Positions 1 to 8,688 of a stretch of DNA of 64,000 bases are shown one piece after another. This DNA is from Melioribacteraceae bacterium. Lineage in GTDB: Bacteria; Bacteroidota; Ignavibacteria; Ignavibacteriales; Melioribacteraceae. Position numbers and translations under genes: made by a program. Where the stretch lies: the NCBI GenBank assembly GCA_016342755.1, contig JAEINS010000002.1:226181-290180 (forward strand), written 5' to 3'. Within the stretch, counting starts at the first letter, position 1, and every line of letters begins with the position of its first letter. The notes beneath the pieces are model-generated. The model was not told the origin of the DNA. It saw nothing but the letters and a program-made list of their open reading frames with translations, and did not search any database.

Positions 1-1979
1 GATGAACATTTTATATAACAGATTAATCCGGGTCTAACTTTGTTTCCTGCTTTAATGCTTTGTGAAACTACATTTCCGTTACCAACAATTTTATATTTTA
101 ATCCGAATTCAATTAATTTTGAAATGGCATCCCGCTTCGATAATTTTTTTAAGTCAGGCATTACATTCTTGGCTACAGTTTTTTTCTTTATTTTGGGTTC
201 CGGTTTTTCTTCAGCATAGTTTGAATATATTGTTTCGCTTATTTCTTCTTTTTCCAGATTAGTAAAAAATTTCTTTATGCTGTTTCTAGGAATCTTATTT
301 CTCTGATCTTCCGGGATAATTTCCGGATCAGCTTCAATTATTCTTTCCGCTATATTTTTAAAAATTGGTGCGGCAACAGTTCCGCCGTACCTACTTTTTT
401 TAGGAGAACTTACTAAAATTAAGCAGACTATTTGCGGATTATCGACGGGGAAAAATCCAATGAAAGAAGCATTATGTTCACTATGCGAATAAGATCCGTT
501 AACAAGTCTTTCAGCCGTTCCGGTTTTTCCGCCGACTTCTATGTTTTTAATTTGAGCAATTTTCGCTGTACCGTTCTCAACAACACCGTACATAAATTCT
601 TTAATTTTGGCTGATGTTTCTTTACTTACAACTCTTCTAATTTTTCGGGGATTAAAGCTTTCAACAATTTTATCATTTGAATTCAAAATATTTTTAACAA
701 GTAATGGCTTGTAAAGATCTCCACCGTTTATAATCGCAGAATATGCAGTAATCATCTGTAAAGGTGTAACTGATACTTCATAACCCTGAGCAATAAACTG
801 CTTAGAAATTCCGGAATATTCATTTGGCTTTTTCAAATAACCGTCAGCTTCTCCGGGCAATTCAATTGAGGTTACATTTCCAAATCCGAAGTTCCGTAAA
901 TATTTGTAATAGCTTTCGTTATCAACACGATCAACTAGTTTAACCATTCCTATGTTACTCGACTGCTCAATTATTCCTCTAACCGTTAGTGACTCATGTT
1001 TATGTGTGTCTCTAATTCTTGCAGTTTTAAATTTAAAAGAACCGTTCTCGGTATTTATAACCTGACTTTCGCGCACAAGGTTTTTATCTAGTAAAATTGA
1101 CATTACTAAAGATTTAAATGTAGAACCCGGTTCATAAGTATCTGTTAAAGCTCTATTCCGCAGTTCTTCGTTAGAAAAATCACCATAGCTCTGAGGTACA
1201 AAGTCAGGTAAATTTGTCAGGGCTAATATTTCTCCGTTATTTGGATTCATGATAATACCGACAGCAGATTCACCGCCATATATATCAACAGCATCAATAA
1301 TTTCATCTTCTAATATTTTCTGATAAGTTTTGTTAAGTGTCAACTGTATGGTTCCGCCATTAATTACTGATTGTGAATTTTCATCATCAACAGAAACAGT
1401 TCGTCCAGCAACATCTCTTTCCAGCATCAAAATACCTTTTTCACCTTTCAGGTATTCATCAAACACTTTTTCAACTCCGGCAATTCCGTTTGAATGTTCA
1501 TCTACATATCCTAAAACATGAGACGCCAATTTGTTATACGGATAAATACGTGTAAAATCCTGAGTATTAAATAATCCGCCAACAACAAAATCCCTTAACT
1601 TATTTGCTTTGCTTCTGGAAGTTTTTTTCTCGAGTTCAACATTACCCTTGCTGGTATTCATTTTATCAAGATAGTAACCGGCATCCTTATTAAAAACGGA
1701 GGCAAATCTATCTGCAATTCTTTTTTTATTTTTTTCACTTAACATTCTAACATCAGCAAAAAATGAAATATCATCTTTTGTATAAGTAAGAACATTTTTA
1801 TTTCTATCAACAATAGAACCTCTTTCAGGTTCAACTATTTGCTTTTTATTCTGCTGTCTATTAGCCTTGGCAAGATATTCTTCATGCATACTTACTTGAA
1901 TTGTAAACAATTTGGAAGCAAGAATTCCCATTCCAATTAAAAGAAACAATATTACTAATATGGCTCGGGAGTTATTCAT
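1..1979 (-). CDS. ftsI: Division-specific penicillin-binding protein (FtsI/PBP3 type) with PASTA domain, 3' end cut by window edge
   Basis: Septal peptidoglycan transpeptidase acting in the periplasm, anchored by one N-terminal membrane helix (about residues 5-24). The frame opens at the ATG at 1979 and stays open to base 1, giving 659 visible codons. The three active-site motifs of the class B family are present in order: STFK near residue 286, SSN, and KTGTA. A stretch near the visible end (VMPDLKKLSKRDAI and onward) reads as a PASTA domain, which binds muropeptide or beta-lactam-like ligands in related proteins. The start overlaps the stop of the ftsL-like gene by 8 bases, so the two are probably translationally coupled. 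Order mraZ-rsmH-ftsL-ftsI is the classic start of the dcw cluster. I translated this frame by eye, so residue numbers are approximate. Confidence 0.93.
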   Translation of the reverse strand, partial: MNNSRAILVILFLLIGMGILASKLFTIQVSMHEEYLAKANRQQNKKQIVEPERGSIVDRNKNVLTYTKDDISFFADVRMLSEKNKKRIADRFASVFNKDAGYYLDKMNTSKGNVELEKKTSRSKANKLRDFVVGGLFNTQDFTRIYPYNKLASHVLGYVDEHSNGIAGVEKVFDEYLKGEKGILMLERDVAGRTVSVDDENSQSVINGGTIQLTLNKTYQKILEDEIIDAVDIYGGESAVGIIMNPNNGEILALTNLPDFVPQSYGDFSNEELRNRALTDTYEPGSTFKSLVMSILLDKNLVRESQVINTENGSFKFKTARIRDTHKHESLTVRGIIEQSSNIGMVKLVDRVDNESYYKYLRNFGFGNVTSIELPGEADGYLKKPNEYSGISKQFIAQGYEVSVTPLQMITAYSAIINGGDLYKPLLVKNILNSNDKIVESFNPRKIRRVVSKETSAKIKEFMYGVVENGTAKIAQIKNIEVGGKTGTAERLVNGSYSHSEHNASFIGFFPVDNPQIVCLILVSSPKKSRYGGTVAAPIFKNIAERIIEADPEIIPEDQRNKIPRNSIKKFFTNLEKEEISETIYSNYAEEKPEPKIKKKTVAKNVMPDLKKLSKRDAISKLIEFGLKYKIVGNGNVVSQSIKAGNKVRPGLICYIKCS

Positions 1980-2301
1980 ATTTAGAGTTTACTATTTTAT
2001 TAATTTTCTGTACCAATTCTTTATCTATAACTAATTTTTCAGGCTGTTCTAAAGTTCTAACTAATCCAAGTCTGTTTTCGGCAATCCCTATAATTCTGTC
2101 TTCTGACGATAACTTTTGTATCTCTACATATTTTTCATTCAATACATTTTTTTGAAGACTATGAACTTCAGTTTTTTTCTTTTTAAAATTGCTTAAAGAT
2201 TTTATTTCAAGAATTAAATATACATGAGTCAGTAAAAATAGAGCTACCACACCGGTTAAACCAAGTATGATACGTAAATATGATTTTTTTCCTTCGCTCA
2301 T
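1972..2301 (-). CDS. ftsL: FtsL-like cell division protein
   Basis: A 109-residue bitopic protein: a short basic cytoplasmic N-terminus (MSEGKKSYLR), one hydrophobic helix at about residues 10-31, then a lysine- and glutamate-rich periplasmic segment of the coiled-coil kind. FtsL proteins join FtsB and FtsQ and recruit or activate the septal transpeptidase. Sequence conservation in this family is very low, so the call rests on size, topology and its place between rsmH and ftsI. Its start overlaps the rsmH stop (ATGA type) and its stop lies inside the ftsI start region, as expected for a tightly coupled dcw operon. The motif GLVRT near the C-terminus resembles the LG[LM]V segment often seen in FtsL proteins. 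Confidence 0.75.
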   Translation of the reverse strand: MSEGKKSYLRIILGLTGVVALFLLTHVYLILEIKSLSNFKKKKTEVHSLQKNVLNEKYVEIQKLSSEDRIIGIAENRLGLVRTLEQPEKLVIDKELVQKINKIVNSKYE

Positions 2302-3218
2302 ATTTTTTCTGCTACTCTTAATTTTGCACTTCGTGCTCTTCTATTATTCTTTAATTCCTCACTTGTAGGAACTATTGGTTTTCTTGTAACTAATTTTAAG
2401 TTCTTCTTTTTATCACAAGTACAAATAGGAAACTCTGGCGGACAAATACACTCTAAAGCCTCATATCTGAAAAAATCTTTTACAATTCTGTCTTCAAGCG
2501 AGTGAAATGTGATAATACCAATTCTTCCGCCACTGTTAAGCAGATTTACTGATTTCGCTAAAAATCCTTCAAGAACACTTAATTCATCATTAACAAAAAT
2601 CCGTAAAGCCTGGAAAACTCTGCTTAAAGATTTTACTAAATAAAATTCTGGAACTATTCCGGCAATAATTTCTTTTAACTGCCCGGAAGTTTTTATTTTT
2701 TTATTAGCTCTATACTCAACAATTTTTTTTGCAATAATCCGCGATTTTTTCTCTTCGCCAAATTTGTAAATGATGTTTGCAATTTCATCTGCTTCAAAAG
2801 TATTAAGAACGTCGGCGGCTGTAATTCCCACTGACTTATCCATACGCATATCGAGCGGTGAATCTTCTCTAAAAGTAAATCCCGAATCAGTATTATCCAG
2901 CTGAAACGATGAAACACCCAGATCAGCAATTATTCCGTCAAATCCGTCTACAAATTCAATCTTTGAAATAACATTTATATTACTAAATCCAGTATGAAAA
3001 ATTCCAAATCGGGAATCATCTTTGAATTTATTTTTACAAAATTTATATGCTTCAATATCTTTATCAGTTGCTAAAAGTTTACCATCATTATCAAGTCTTT
3101 TTAATATTTCACCAGAATGCCCGCCAAAACCCGCCGTACCATCAAAATAGATCCCGTTTGTTTTAGAAACAACGTTATCAATACATTCATAAAATAGAAC
3201 TGGAATATGAATATTCAT
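2298..3218 (-). CDS. rsmH: 16S rRNA (cytosine(1402)-N(4))-methyltransferase RsmH (MraW)
   Basis: SAM-dependent methyltransferase that modifies C1402 in the decoding centre of 16S rRNA. The 306-residue length is normal. The N-terminal HIPVLFYECID and the SAM-binding DGTAGFGGHS (about residues 26-35) are family hallmarks, as are GVSSFQLD, FREDSPLDMRMD, ALRIFVNDEL and the C-terminal ITFHSLEDRIVK. The start overlaps the mraZ stop by 4 bases, and the end overlaps the ftsL-like start by 4 bases. The internal TPICPP-like segment (CICPPEFPICTCDKK) carries the cysteines often seen in this family's late insertion. Confidence 0.97.
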   Translation of the reverse strand: MNIHIPVLFYECIDNVVSKTNGIYFDGTAGFGGHSGEILKRLDNDGKLLATDKDIEAYKFCKNKFKDDSRFGIFHTGFSNINVISKIEFVDGFDGIIADLGVSSFQLDNTDSGFTFREDSPLDMRMDKSVGITAADVLNTFEADEIANIIYKFGEEKKSRIIAKKIVEYRANKKIKTSGQLKEIIAGIVPEFYLVKSLSRVFQALRIFVNDELSVLEGFLAKSVNLLNSGGRIGIITFHSLEDRIVKDFFRYEALECICPPEFPICTCDKKKNLKLVTRKPIVPTSEELKNNRRARSAKLRVAEKI

Positions 3219-3658
3219 CGTTTATTCATGACTTCTTTCGCAATCTCTGTATAAGTACGTGAATCAGCATTTAGGTATTCATCGTAAATTGTCGGATTCC
3301 AAATTTCAATTTTTTTACCGGCGCCAATTATTAAAGCATCTTTTTCAATTCCGGCAAAATTTCTTAAATGCTGAGGAAGTGATATCCGGGCTTGAGAATC
3401 AATTGTATCATCAAAGGCATTTTGCAAGTAAATTCTAAGAAATCTATTCCCAGTTTCATCAAACTCATCTAACTGATTAATTTTGGTTTCTATAGTATCT
3501 TTCCAAAGATCCATTGGATAAACAACTATACACTGATCCATTGCCCTTGTCATCATGAAATTATCGTTAGCCTCAGGATTAACATTCTTGCGTAATTTAG
3601 CAGGAATACTAACTCTTCCTTTTGCATCGACTGAATATTTATAACTTCCTACAAACAT
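3215..3658 (-). CDS. mraZ: Division/cell wall cluster transcriptional regulator MraZ
   Basis: DNA-binding regulator of the dcw operon with two tandem AbrB-like SpoVT halves. The first half reads GSYKYSVDAKGRVSIPAKLR and the second FDDTIDSQARISLPQHLR, each with the D-x-(K/Q)-(G/A)-R-(V/I)-S-(I/L)-P signature. I place the start at 3658 (MFVGSYKYS), giving 147 residues, the usual family length. A longer in-frame reading from 3748 exists, but it would begin inside the -35 box of the likely promoter and adds 30 residues not typical of the family. An AAGG sits just before this start, rather close. The stop overlaps the rsmH start. MraZ proteins in other bacteria repress their own operon through repeats upstream of the gene, and candidate repeats are present here. 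Confidence 0.95.
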   Translation of the reverse strand: MFVGSYKYSVDAKGRVSIPAKLRKNVNPEANDNFMMTRAMDQCIVVYPMDLWKDTIETKINQLDEFDETGNRFLRIYLQNAFDDTIDSQARISLPQHLRNFAGIEKDALIIGAGKKIEIWNPTIYDEYLNADSRTYTEIAKEVMNKR

Positions 3659-3666
3659 GACCTTGA

Positions 3667-3712
3667 CACTTAGTTTTAAAAATTTGGGAGAATTAAACAC
3701 TTTTCCCCACTT
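3667..3712 (-). promoter_or_regulatory. Candidate MraZ operator (AAGTG repeats)
   Basis: Just downstream of the -10 box the minus strand reads AAGTGGGGAA then AAGTGTTTAA, two AAGTG units exactly 10 bases apart (3712-3708 and 3702-3698). A third AAGTG lies at 3671-3667. MraZ is known to bind short tandem G-rich repeats of about one helical turn upstream of its own gene (TGGG-type in Escherichia coli, AAAGTG-type in mycoplasmas). Position and spacing fit autoregulation, but this is inference. Confidence 0.4.
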
Positions 3713-3719
3713 GAATCCA

Positions 3720-3748
3720 AAATAACACATTTTAGGTGCTAAAGTCAA
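3720..3748 (-). promoter_or_regulatory. Candidate promoter of the mraZ operon
   Basis: On the minus strand a TTGACT box (3748-3743) is followed after exactly 17 bases by TTATTT (3725-3720), close to a sigma-70 consensus pair. Transcription would begin about 50-60 bases upstream of the mraZ ATG at 3658. No other convincing promoter pair was seen between the receptor gene and mraZ. Confidence 0.5.
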
Positions 3749-4029
3749 GAACTTTATTAGAAAAAATAAATAATTTAGGATAGGTTAACTTATTATAACA
3801 TCAATAATTAGGCGAATATCTTATTATTTTAAGATATAGTTGGCAAATACTAATGAATTTTAAAATTTTGAACTATTTTTCTACTGAAAAACTATATTTT
3901 AAAATGAATTTGATTGAAACCAGCTCTTAGATTAAGTATTTAGAAAAATCAGATATAAATATTTAATATGTGTCAAAGTGTGGGAGAAATTGAAGCCATT
4001 TTACAATAATTACTTCACTAATAAAAAAA
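3749..4029. other. Intergenic region between mraZ promoter and TonB receptor gene
   Basis: About 280 AT-rich bases with no ORF of interest. I see no clear hairpin terminator for the mRNA of the receptor gene, which would lie to the left on the minus strand. Confidence 0.4.
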
Positions 4030-6339
4030 CTAAAATTGGGTTGATAATTTTAACCCGATTGCTAAAGGTTCCTCAACAAATCCAACTTGTCTTGGATATT
4101 GTCTCAGATTTCCATTTTCCCAGTATTGTATTACATATCTAACATTATTGAAACTCAAAATATTCATTGCAAAGAGGGATAATTCCACATCATAATTTTT
4201 AAGCGGCAATTTCCAACCGAGAGAAATATTTGATGTAAAGGAGTTTTCACCATAACCATTATCATGTAAATCGTTATAAATATTTTTCATTTCTTTTGCA
4301 GATTCTGGTGCCCCATAATTATCATGAACTTCTTTAAACATTCCTAACATTTCTTCCTGCTGGTAATCAAAGGACATTCTACAATCGAAATGAAGACTTA
4401 AATTGTACGGCAATTTTTGATTGAGATAAAACTTTAGGGAATGAATTGGCAAATTGTTAATTCTATTTTCTCCATAACCGGATAAATATATTTCTTCTGT
4501 TTCGCTCGAAAGATCAATATCAACGTAAGCGTTAATTTCTTCCTCAGGTTCCCAGCTAAGCTGATTTATATACGAATAATTTCCACCAACTTTAGTTTTT
4601 TCTGTTGAGTAAACAAACTCAGCGTCAATACCTGCAAGTTCAAAAATCCCAATTAAACCAGCGTACCCTGCGGGAAGCCATGCAATCTGATCAATTGTGT
4701 GATAGTGTCCCGTGAAAATAAAATTCAGATTTTTTGTCTCCATTCTGCTATAAATAAGTTCGGCACCTTTTAAAATTTCAGGATCAGGATTGGTATTAGA
4801 AATTACATGTTCCGAATATAAATCGCGAAATGCCGGTAAACGCACCGATTGCTGAAGTATGATTTTCAAAATATTATTATCATCAAATTCAGATATAAAT
4901 GCCAACCTGGGTGAAAAAGCCCATTTTGAATATTTATGTTTATCAGCTCTTCCAGAAATAAGAAGTGTGTTGTTATTGGTGATTTTGTAATTAGCCTCAA
5001 AAAAACCGGAAATTGTATTGGAATTTAAGTCATCTACCAAAGTACAATTATCACTGTATTGTTTATAAAATCCCGAGGATTTTTCATACACTGCAAACCC
5101 AACAGGATCTTGAAATCCAAGTAAAAACTCATCATCATCCGTTCCCCACTCAGATCGATAATACTCAAAATTAAATTCGCCGCCAAAAGCCAGACTTAAT
5201 TTGTTAGACGGATTGTAATTTATTAGACTCTTAATAAAAATATCGTTTTCAGAAAAGGAATAATTTCGCTGTGTTATATGATCGGCTGGTTGATTTTCAC
5301 CTTGATAAAAACTTACTTCGCGATGACTTTGCGAAGAGAAGACGGCATTTGATTTCAATTTTACTGTTTTAGAAAAATCATGATTATTTTCAAACATTAC
5401 AGTAAAATGTTTTCCAAACAATCCGGGAAATTTAATTCCATCGGCAACTTTATCGGCTTGCTGCTGTTTTGAAAAACTATAACTTGTATATCTTGCCCAG
5501 AGTCTATTTTCTTTCAAAAATGTTACATCAGCATGAAGTTTTATTTCAGGCTTGTCCCAATAGTTTTCGTAAAACTTTGGAGCCGCGGTACCTCTCCCTT
5601 TGTTTCCCCAATTACTCGACATATAACCATATCCGAATCCATGAGCTCTATCAATATAATAAAACTTAGAATCTGTTTGACCCTTAGAAATATTATAACT
5701 GCCATACAAATAAACTTTTATATCATCAGTATTTAATCCGTAGCTAATATTTCCGGTTGTATATCTGTATTCAAAATTAGTTTCAAATCCGGCTTTAATT
5801 CCCTCAGATTGTTCAGCTTCTGTTGTAACTAAATTTATAATACCGCCAATTGCACCGGATCCATAAGTAACTGATCCTGAACCTCTGATAATCTCGATTT
5901 TTTCTATATCATTTAAGTCTTTATTTTGAATTTCTGTTAAAGCCTGACCTAGATAGCTTGAATTTACTTTTACACCATTCACTAAAATTAGATAAGATGA
6001 ATTTTCATCTCCCGATACACCGCGCAAACCTAACCGCGAACCAAGAAAATGATTTACAAAAGTTGCCGATGGAACATACGTTTCTATAAGATCAAAAATA
6101 TTTCTATAGGGAGTGTTTTTAATATTCTCTTTTGAAATTACGGTAATAGCTGCAGGTATTTGCGAAAAACTGATTTCAGTTAATGTCCCGGTAGTTACTT
6201 TGATATCCATTAGTTCTTCAATGGACATTGAAAGAAGCTTTTTATAGCTTAAATCTTCTTTTTCCTGAGCAATTAAATGCGGAGATATAATAATTACTAT
6301 AAAGGGAAATAACTTAATAAGTTTTAATAATTTACACAT
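4030..6339 (-). CDS. TonB-dependent outer membrane receptor
   Basis: A 769-residue outer-membrane receptor. A signal peptide (about residues 1-24, ending HLIAQEKED) is followed by a short linker with SMSIEELMDIKVTTGT, a region resembling the TonB box and linker of CirA- and BtuB-like receptors. The plug domain spans about 50-175: IPAAITVISKENIKNTPYRN, the RGVSGDENSSYLILVNGVKV segment, and EIIRGSGSVTYGSGAIGGII. The rest is alternating beta-barrel strands ending in a short aromatic strand (LAIGLKLSTQF). Such receptors import scarce ligands (siderophores, cobalamin, metals or glycans) using TonB energy. The ligand cannot be read from the sequence, and no uptake partner gene lies beside it. It stands alone between mraZ and a tRNA gene. 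Confidence 0.9.
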   Translation of the reverse strand: MCKLLKLIKLFPFIVIIISPHLIAQEKEDLSYKKLLSMSIEELMDIKVTTGTLTEISFSQIPAAITVISKENIKNTPYRNIFDLIETYVPSATFVNHFLGSRLGLRGVSGDENSSYLILVNGVKVNSSYLGQALTEIQNKDLNDIEKIEIIRGSGSVTYGSGAIGGIINLVTTEAEQSEGIKAGFETNFEYRYTTGNISYGLNTDDIKVYLYGSYNISKGQTDSKFYYIDRAHGFGYGYMSSNWGNKGRGTAAPKFYENYWDKPEIKLHADVTFLKENRLWARYTSYSFSKQQQADKVADGIKFPGLFGKHFTVMFENNHDFSKTVKLKSNAVFSSQSHREVSFYQGENQPADHITQRNYSFSENDIFIKSLINYNPSNKLSLAFGGEFNFEYYRSEWGTDDDEFLLGFQDPVGFAVYEKSSGFYKQYSDNCTLVDDLNSNTISGFFEANYKITNNNTLLISGRADKHKYSKWAFSPRLAFISEFDDNNILKIILQQSVRLPAFRDLYSEHVISNTNPDPEILKGAELIYSRMETKNLNFIFTGHYHTIDQIAWLPAGYAGLIGIFELAGIDAEFVYSTEKTKVGGNYSYINQLSWEPEEEINAYVDIDLSSETEEIYLSGYGENRINNLPIHSLKFYLNQKLPYNLSLHFDCRMSFDYQQEEMLGMFKEVHDNYGAPESAKEMKNIYNDLHDNGYGENSFTSNISLGWKLPLKNYDVELSLFAMNILSFNNVRYVIQYWENGNLRQYPRQVGFVEEPLAIGLKLSTQF

Positions 6340-6484
6340 TGTTTACCTCATAGTTAAAAAACTATGGAAAGACAGTGATTATAATTATTACAATGAAAAG
6401 AATATAGGGAAAATTTAAGCAAGTGAATAGAGAATAAAATATTTGATCAGATAAATTTTAGAATGGACTTAATTTAAACCAACA

Positions 6485-6517
6485 AACCCCTTATAAATCA
6501 TTGTATTATAAGGGGTT
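6485..6517 (-). terminator. Hairpin terminator after tRNA-Thr
   Basis: Perfect 12-base inverted repeat, AACCCCTTATAA / TTATAAGGGGTT, with a 9-base loop, 7 bases downstream of the tRNA on the minus strand. The following tract is T-rich but interrupted (TGTTGGTTT), so efficiency is uncertain. Confidence 0.65.
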
Positions 6518-6523
6518 GCGCTG

Positions 6524-6596
6524 AGCCACCTAGCAGAGTCGAACTGCTGGCCTATTCATTACGAATGAATTGCTCTACCAGCTGAGCTAAGGTGGC
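6524..6596 (-). tRNA. tRNA-Thr (anticodon CGT)
   Basis: Seventy-three bases fold as a cloverleaf on the minus strand. The acceptor stem is GCCACCT paired with AGGTGGC, the D arm contains AGCTCAGCTGGTAGAGC, the anticodon arm is ATTCA-TTCGTAA-TGAAT with anticodon CGT (threonine, ACG codons), and the T arm contains GTTCGACTC. The discriminator base is U, and the CCA end is not encoded. It lies just downstream of the mini ribosomal protein gene and upstream of a strong hairpin. Confidence 0.95.
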
Positions 6597-6612
6597 CTCT
6601 TAAAAGATTATA

Positions 6613-6708
6613 CTATTTACCTTTTTTCTTATGTCTATTCTTTCTTAATCTTTTTTTGCGCTTGTGTGTAGCCATTTTATGGCGTTTACGTTTTTTTCCG
6701 CAAGGCAT
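6613..6708 (-). CDS. 31-residue AURKAIP1/COX24-domain ribosomal protein
   Basis: Very small, highly basic protein beginning MPCGKKRKRHKMATHKRKKR and ending KKKGK: 31 residues, more than half lysine, arginine or histidine. This matches the short AURKAIP1/COX24-domain proteins annotated throughout Bacteroidetes and Chlorobi, which are related to mitochondrial small-subunit protein mS38 and probably bind the 30S decoding region. A strong ribosome binding site (AAGGAG) sits a few bases before the ATG. The gene lies between tRNA-Thr and a zinc-ribbon/TPR protein, all on the minus strand. It is too short for most ORF callers. Confidence 0.85.
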   Translation of the reverse strand: MPCGKKRKRHKMATHKRKKRLRKNRHKKKGK

Positions 6709-6721
6709 AACTATGCTCCTT

Positions 6722-7453
6722 TTAATGTGATTTTAATAAATCTATTGCTTTTTTACCAATTTCAGAATTAGGATCAATTTCTGATGCTTTCTTAAAATAT
6801 TCTTCGGCTTCCTGATCTTTACCCATATTCAAATAAACAATTCCTGCGTTAAAAGTACCAATTTGATGTTTAGGATTTAATTTTAACCCTTTATTAAACA
6901 CTTCAATTGCATCATTATATCTTTTTAATTCAAATAAGCAATATCCTTTATCGATTAGAACATCAACTTCACTTGGAAATTTTTTAAGATATACATTATA
7001 CTTTTCAATAGCTTTTTCAAAAAGTCTTGAATCAGAAAGTAAATGACCCTGTTTTAATAATGATTGATAATCATTTGGATCTTTATCAAATTTTTGCTGA
7101 AGTTCATTTATTTCGTTCATCATTCCAAGATTAACGCCTTTTTGAACTTCAGTTTGACTTTGAACTTTATTTGTATTAGCAGCCACTTTAGGGTAATTAA
7201 ATACACCCGAAGCTGTTAATATAACAACACCTAAAACAATTAAAGCAACAACAAAATATCCTAAGTGTATATTGCTTAACTTATTAGACTTTGAAGATTT
7301 TGATGCTTTTTTTTCTTCAACTACTAATTCTTGTTTAGGTTCGATAGTTGTTCCATTTTTATTTATCATAGTTCCGCAAGAACTACAATATTTAAGTTCA
7401 GGTGAATTTTCTTCACCACAAGTTGGACATATTCTCATTCCACTATCTTTCAT
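6722..7453 (-). CDS. Zinc-ribbon, single-membrane-helix, TPR protein
   Basis: 243 residues in three parts. An N-terminal double zinc ribbon reads CPTCGEENSPELKYCSSCG (about 9-27), with two CxxC knuckles. A membrane helix follows at about 65-85 (YFVVALIVLGVVILTASGVF). A C-terminal domain of at least three TPR units fills 110-243, with ALKRYNDAIEVFNKGLKLNP-like helices. The topology suggests the zinc ribbon in the cytoplasm and TPRs outside it. TPRs usually hold protein partners. No specific partner or pathway is visible. It is followed closely by the ribosomal mini-protein and preceded by the HU gene 18 bases upstream, so the three may be co-transcribed. Confidence 0.75.
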   Translation of the reverse strand: MKDSGMRICPTCGEENSPELKYCSSCGTMINKNGTTIEPKQELVVEEKKASKSSKSNKLSNIHLGYFVVALIVLGVVILTASGVFNYPKVAANTNKVQSQTEVQKGVNLGMMNEINELQQKFDKDPNDYQSLLKQGHLLSDSRLFEKAIEKYNVYLKKFPSEVDVLIDKGYCLFELKRYNDAIEVFNKGLKLNPKHQIGTFNAGIVYLNMGKDQEAEEYFKKASEIDPNSEIGKKAIDLLKSH

Positions 7454-7471
7454 AATAATTATCGAAAATCC

Positions 7472-7774
7472 TTAGTCCTCATTATCTGCTTCTTTCATTC
7501 CTCTATCAACTGAAGATTTAAAATCTTTAGAAAATTTAAAAACCGGAACAAAATGTTCATCAACAAACACTTTTTCACCAGTTCTAGGGTTTCTAGCGTA
7601 CCTGGCGTTTTTCTTTTTTACTTTGTAACTACCGAATCCTCTAATTTCAATACCATTCCCGTCACGTAGTGACTGGATTACAGTATTCAAGAATCCTTCA
7701 ATTATAGCTTCAGTTTCAAGTTTTGTTAACCCCGTTCCCGAGGCAACTTTTTCAACGATATCAGCTTTGGTCAT
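7472..7774 (-). CDS. HU/IHF-family DNA-binding protein
   Basis: Nucleoid-associated DNA-bending protein of about 100 residues. The family core is clear: MTKADIVEKVA at the N-terminus, RDGNGIEIRGFGSYKVKKKN at the start of the beta-arm, and the arm-tip signature ARNPRTGEKV. I choose the start at 7774 rather than an upstream in-frame codon at 7795, because AGGA lies 8 bases before this ATG and homologues begin M-(T/N)-K-A-D. The C-terminus carries an extra acidic tail (MKEADNED). These proteins act as dimers. One copy alone does not tell HU from an IHF subunit. Confidence 0.93.
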   Translation of the reverse strand: MTKADIVEKVASGTGLTKLETEAIIEGFLNTVIQSLRDGNGIEIRGFGSYKVKKKNARYARNPRTGEKVFVDEHFVPVFKFSKDFKSSVDRGMKEADNED

Positions 7775-8043
7775 AATTTTCCTACTTTTGTGCAAAGTGA
7801 TATAAAAATAGCTTAAAAAGATATTAAATTTTAATATAAAATCAAAGGAATAAACAATTTAGAGTAATTGATGCAGACGCCAACTTTGAAAAACTCCGAA
7901 TTATCCGGATAAAAAATGTATCATTTTGAATCACATTCTTATTTTGAATCGCTTGTCTTCTTCATACACTCTTTACTGCTCTTTAATTGAATAAATTTAT
8001 GGCACATCTATTGATTTAACTTACTAGTGATATTGGAGACGGA

Positions 8044-8574
8044 ATGTTTATCTCAATTATATTTTCGAGTTTAGTTGTTTTTTCTGTTGTAATAGTTTCT
8101 GTTTTTCTGCTCTCTTTTTTTGGTTCGAAAATTAAAGAACAAAAAGCGAGAAATGAAATTAGTATTGATAGTACAGTAAATAATTTAGTAACTATTAAAA
8201 AGCCTTATGAAGACAAGAAAAAAACAAGATCGAACGTAAGTCCTTATGTTGTTAAAGGTTATGCAAATAAGGTTTCCAGATTGGATAACAAATTTAGTTT
8301 CGACAAACATTATGATCATTCACTTTTTGTTAAAGATAACTTCAAAACCGATTTAAGTGTTAACAGTTTTCCACGCGGAAAAAACATGGAGATTTTGAAT
8401 AATCAGTTTGAGTTTAACGGAGCAGAAAAAGATTTAAATTCAGGTAAACTTTTTAGAAATACTGAATCTGCACTGCTTAATAAATTATCGGCACCCAATA
8501 GTTGCAAAGAAGTTTTAGATTTTTACGGTTCAGAAAAAAAAGAATCAGATTTTTATACATTAAAAACAAGTTAA
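8044..8574 (+). CDS. Unrecognised single-pass membrane protein
   Basis: 176 residues that I do not recognise. An N-terminal hydrophobic helix (about 3-27, ISIIFSSLVVFSVVIVSVFL) is followed by a polar, lysine- and asparagine-rich tail with no clear fold, probably cytoplasmic because basic residues come right after the helix. GGAG lies at a good distance before the ATG, supporting the start. A strong terminator follows, so it is its own transcription unit. The next gene has the same layout (one helix, basic disordered tail), so the two may be diverged relatives or simply similar in style. Confidence 0.6.
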   Translation: MFISIIFSSLVVFSVVIVSVFLLSFFGSKIKEQKARNEISIDSTVNNLVTIKKPYEDKKKTRSNVSPYVVKGYANKVSRLDNKFSFDKHYDHSLFVKDNFKTDLSVNSFPRGKNMEILNNQFEFNGAEKDLNSGKLFRNTESALLNKLSAPNSCKEVLDFYGSEKKESDFYTLKTS

Positions 8575-8605
8575 ATATTTCTGTGGAGCTTGTTTTAAGA
8601 GAGGG

Positions 8606-8633
8606 ATACCCGACTTTAAGTCGGGTATTTTAT
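8606..8633 (+). terminator. Rho-independent terminator
   Basis: Inverted repeat ATACCCGACTT / AAGTCGGGTAT followed by TTTTAT, 32 bases after the stop of the membrane-protein gene ending at 8574. Confidence 0.8.
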
Positions 8634-8659
8634 ATTTATTTAGTTCAACATTATTTTGC

Positions 8660-8667
8660 TATATTTG
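8660..8667 (+). promoter_or_regulatory. Candidate Bacteroidetes-type -7 box
   Basis: TATATTTG matches the TAnnTTTG -7 element typical of Bacteroidetes promoters and lies 22 bases before the ATG at 8689. The -33 TTTG partner is poor (TTTAG around 8637), so this is tentative. Confidence 0.3.
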
Positions 8668-8688
8668 GCAAAACAAATTGGAAGTTTA

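Noticed and set aside
3659..3748. N-terminal extension of MraZ to 177 residues
   Set aside because: It would start inside the -35 box of the likely promoter, and family members begin at MFVG/MFRG.
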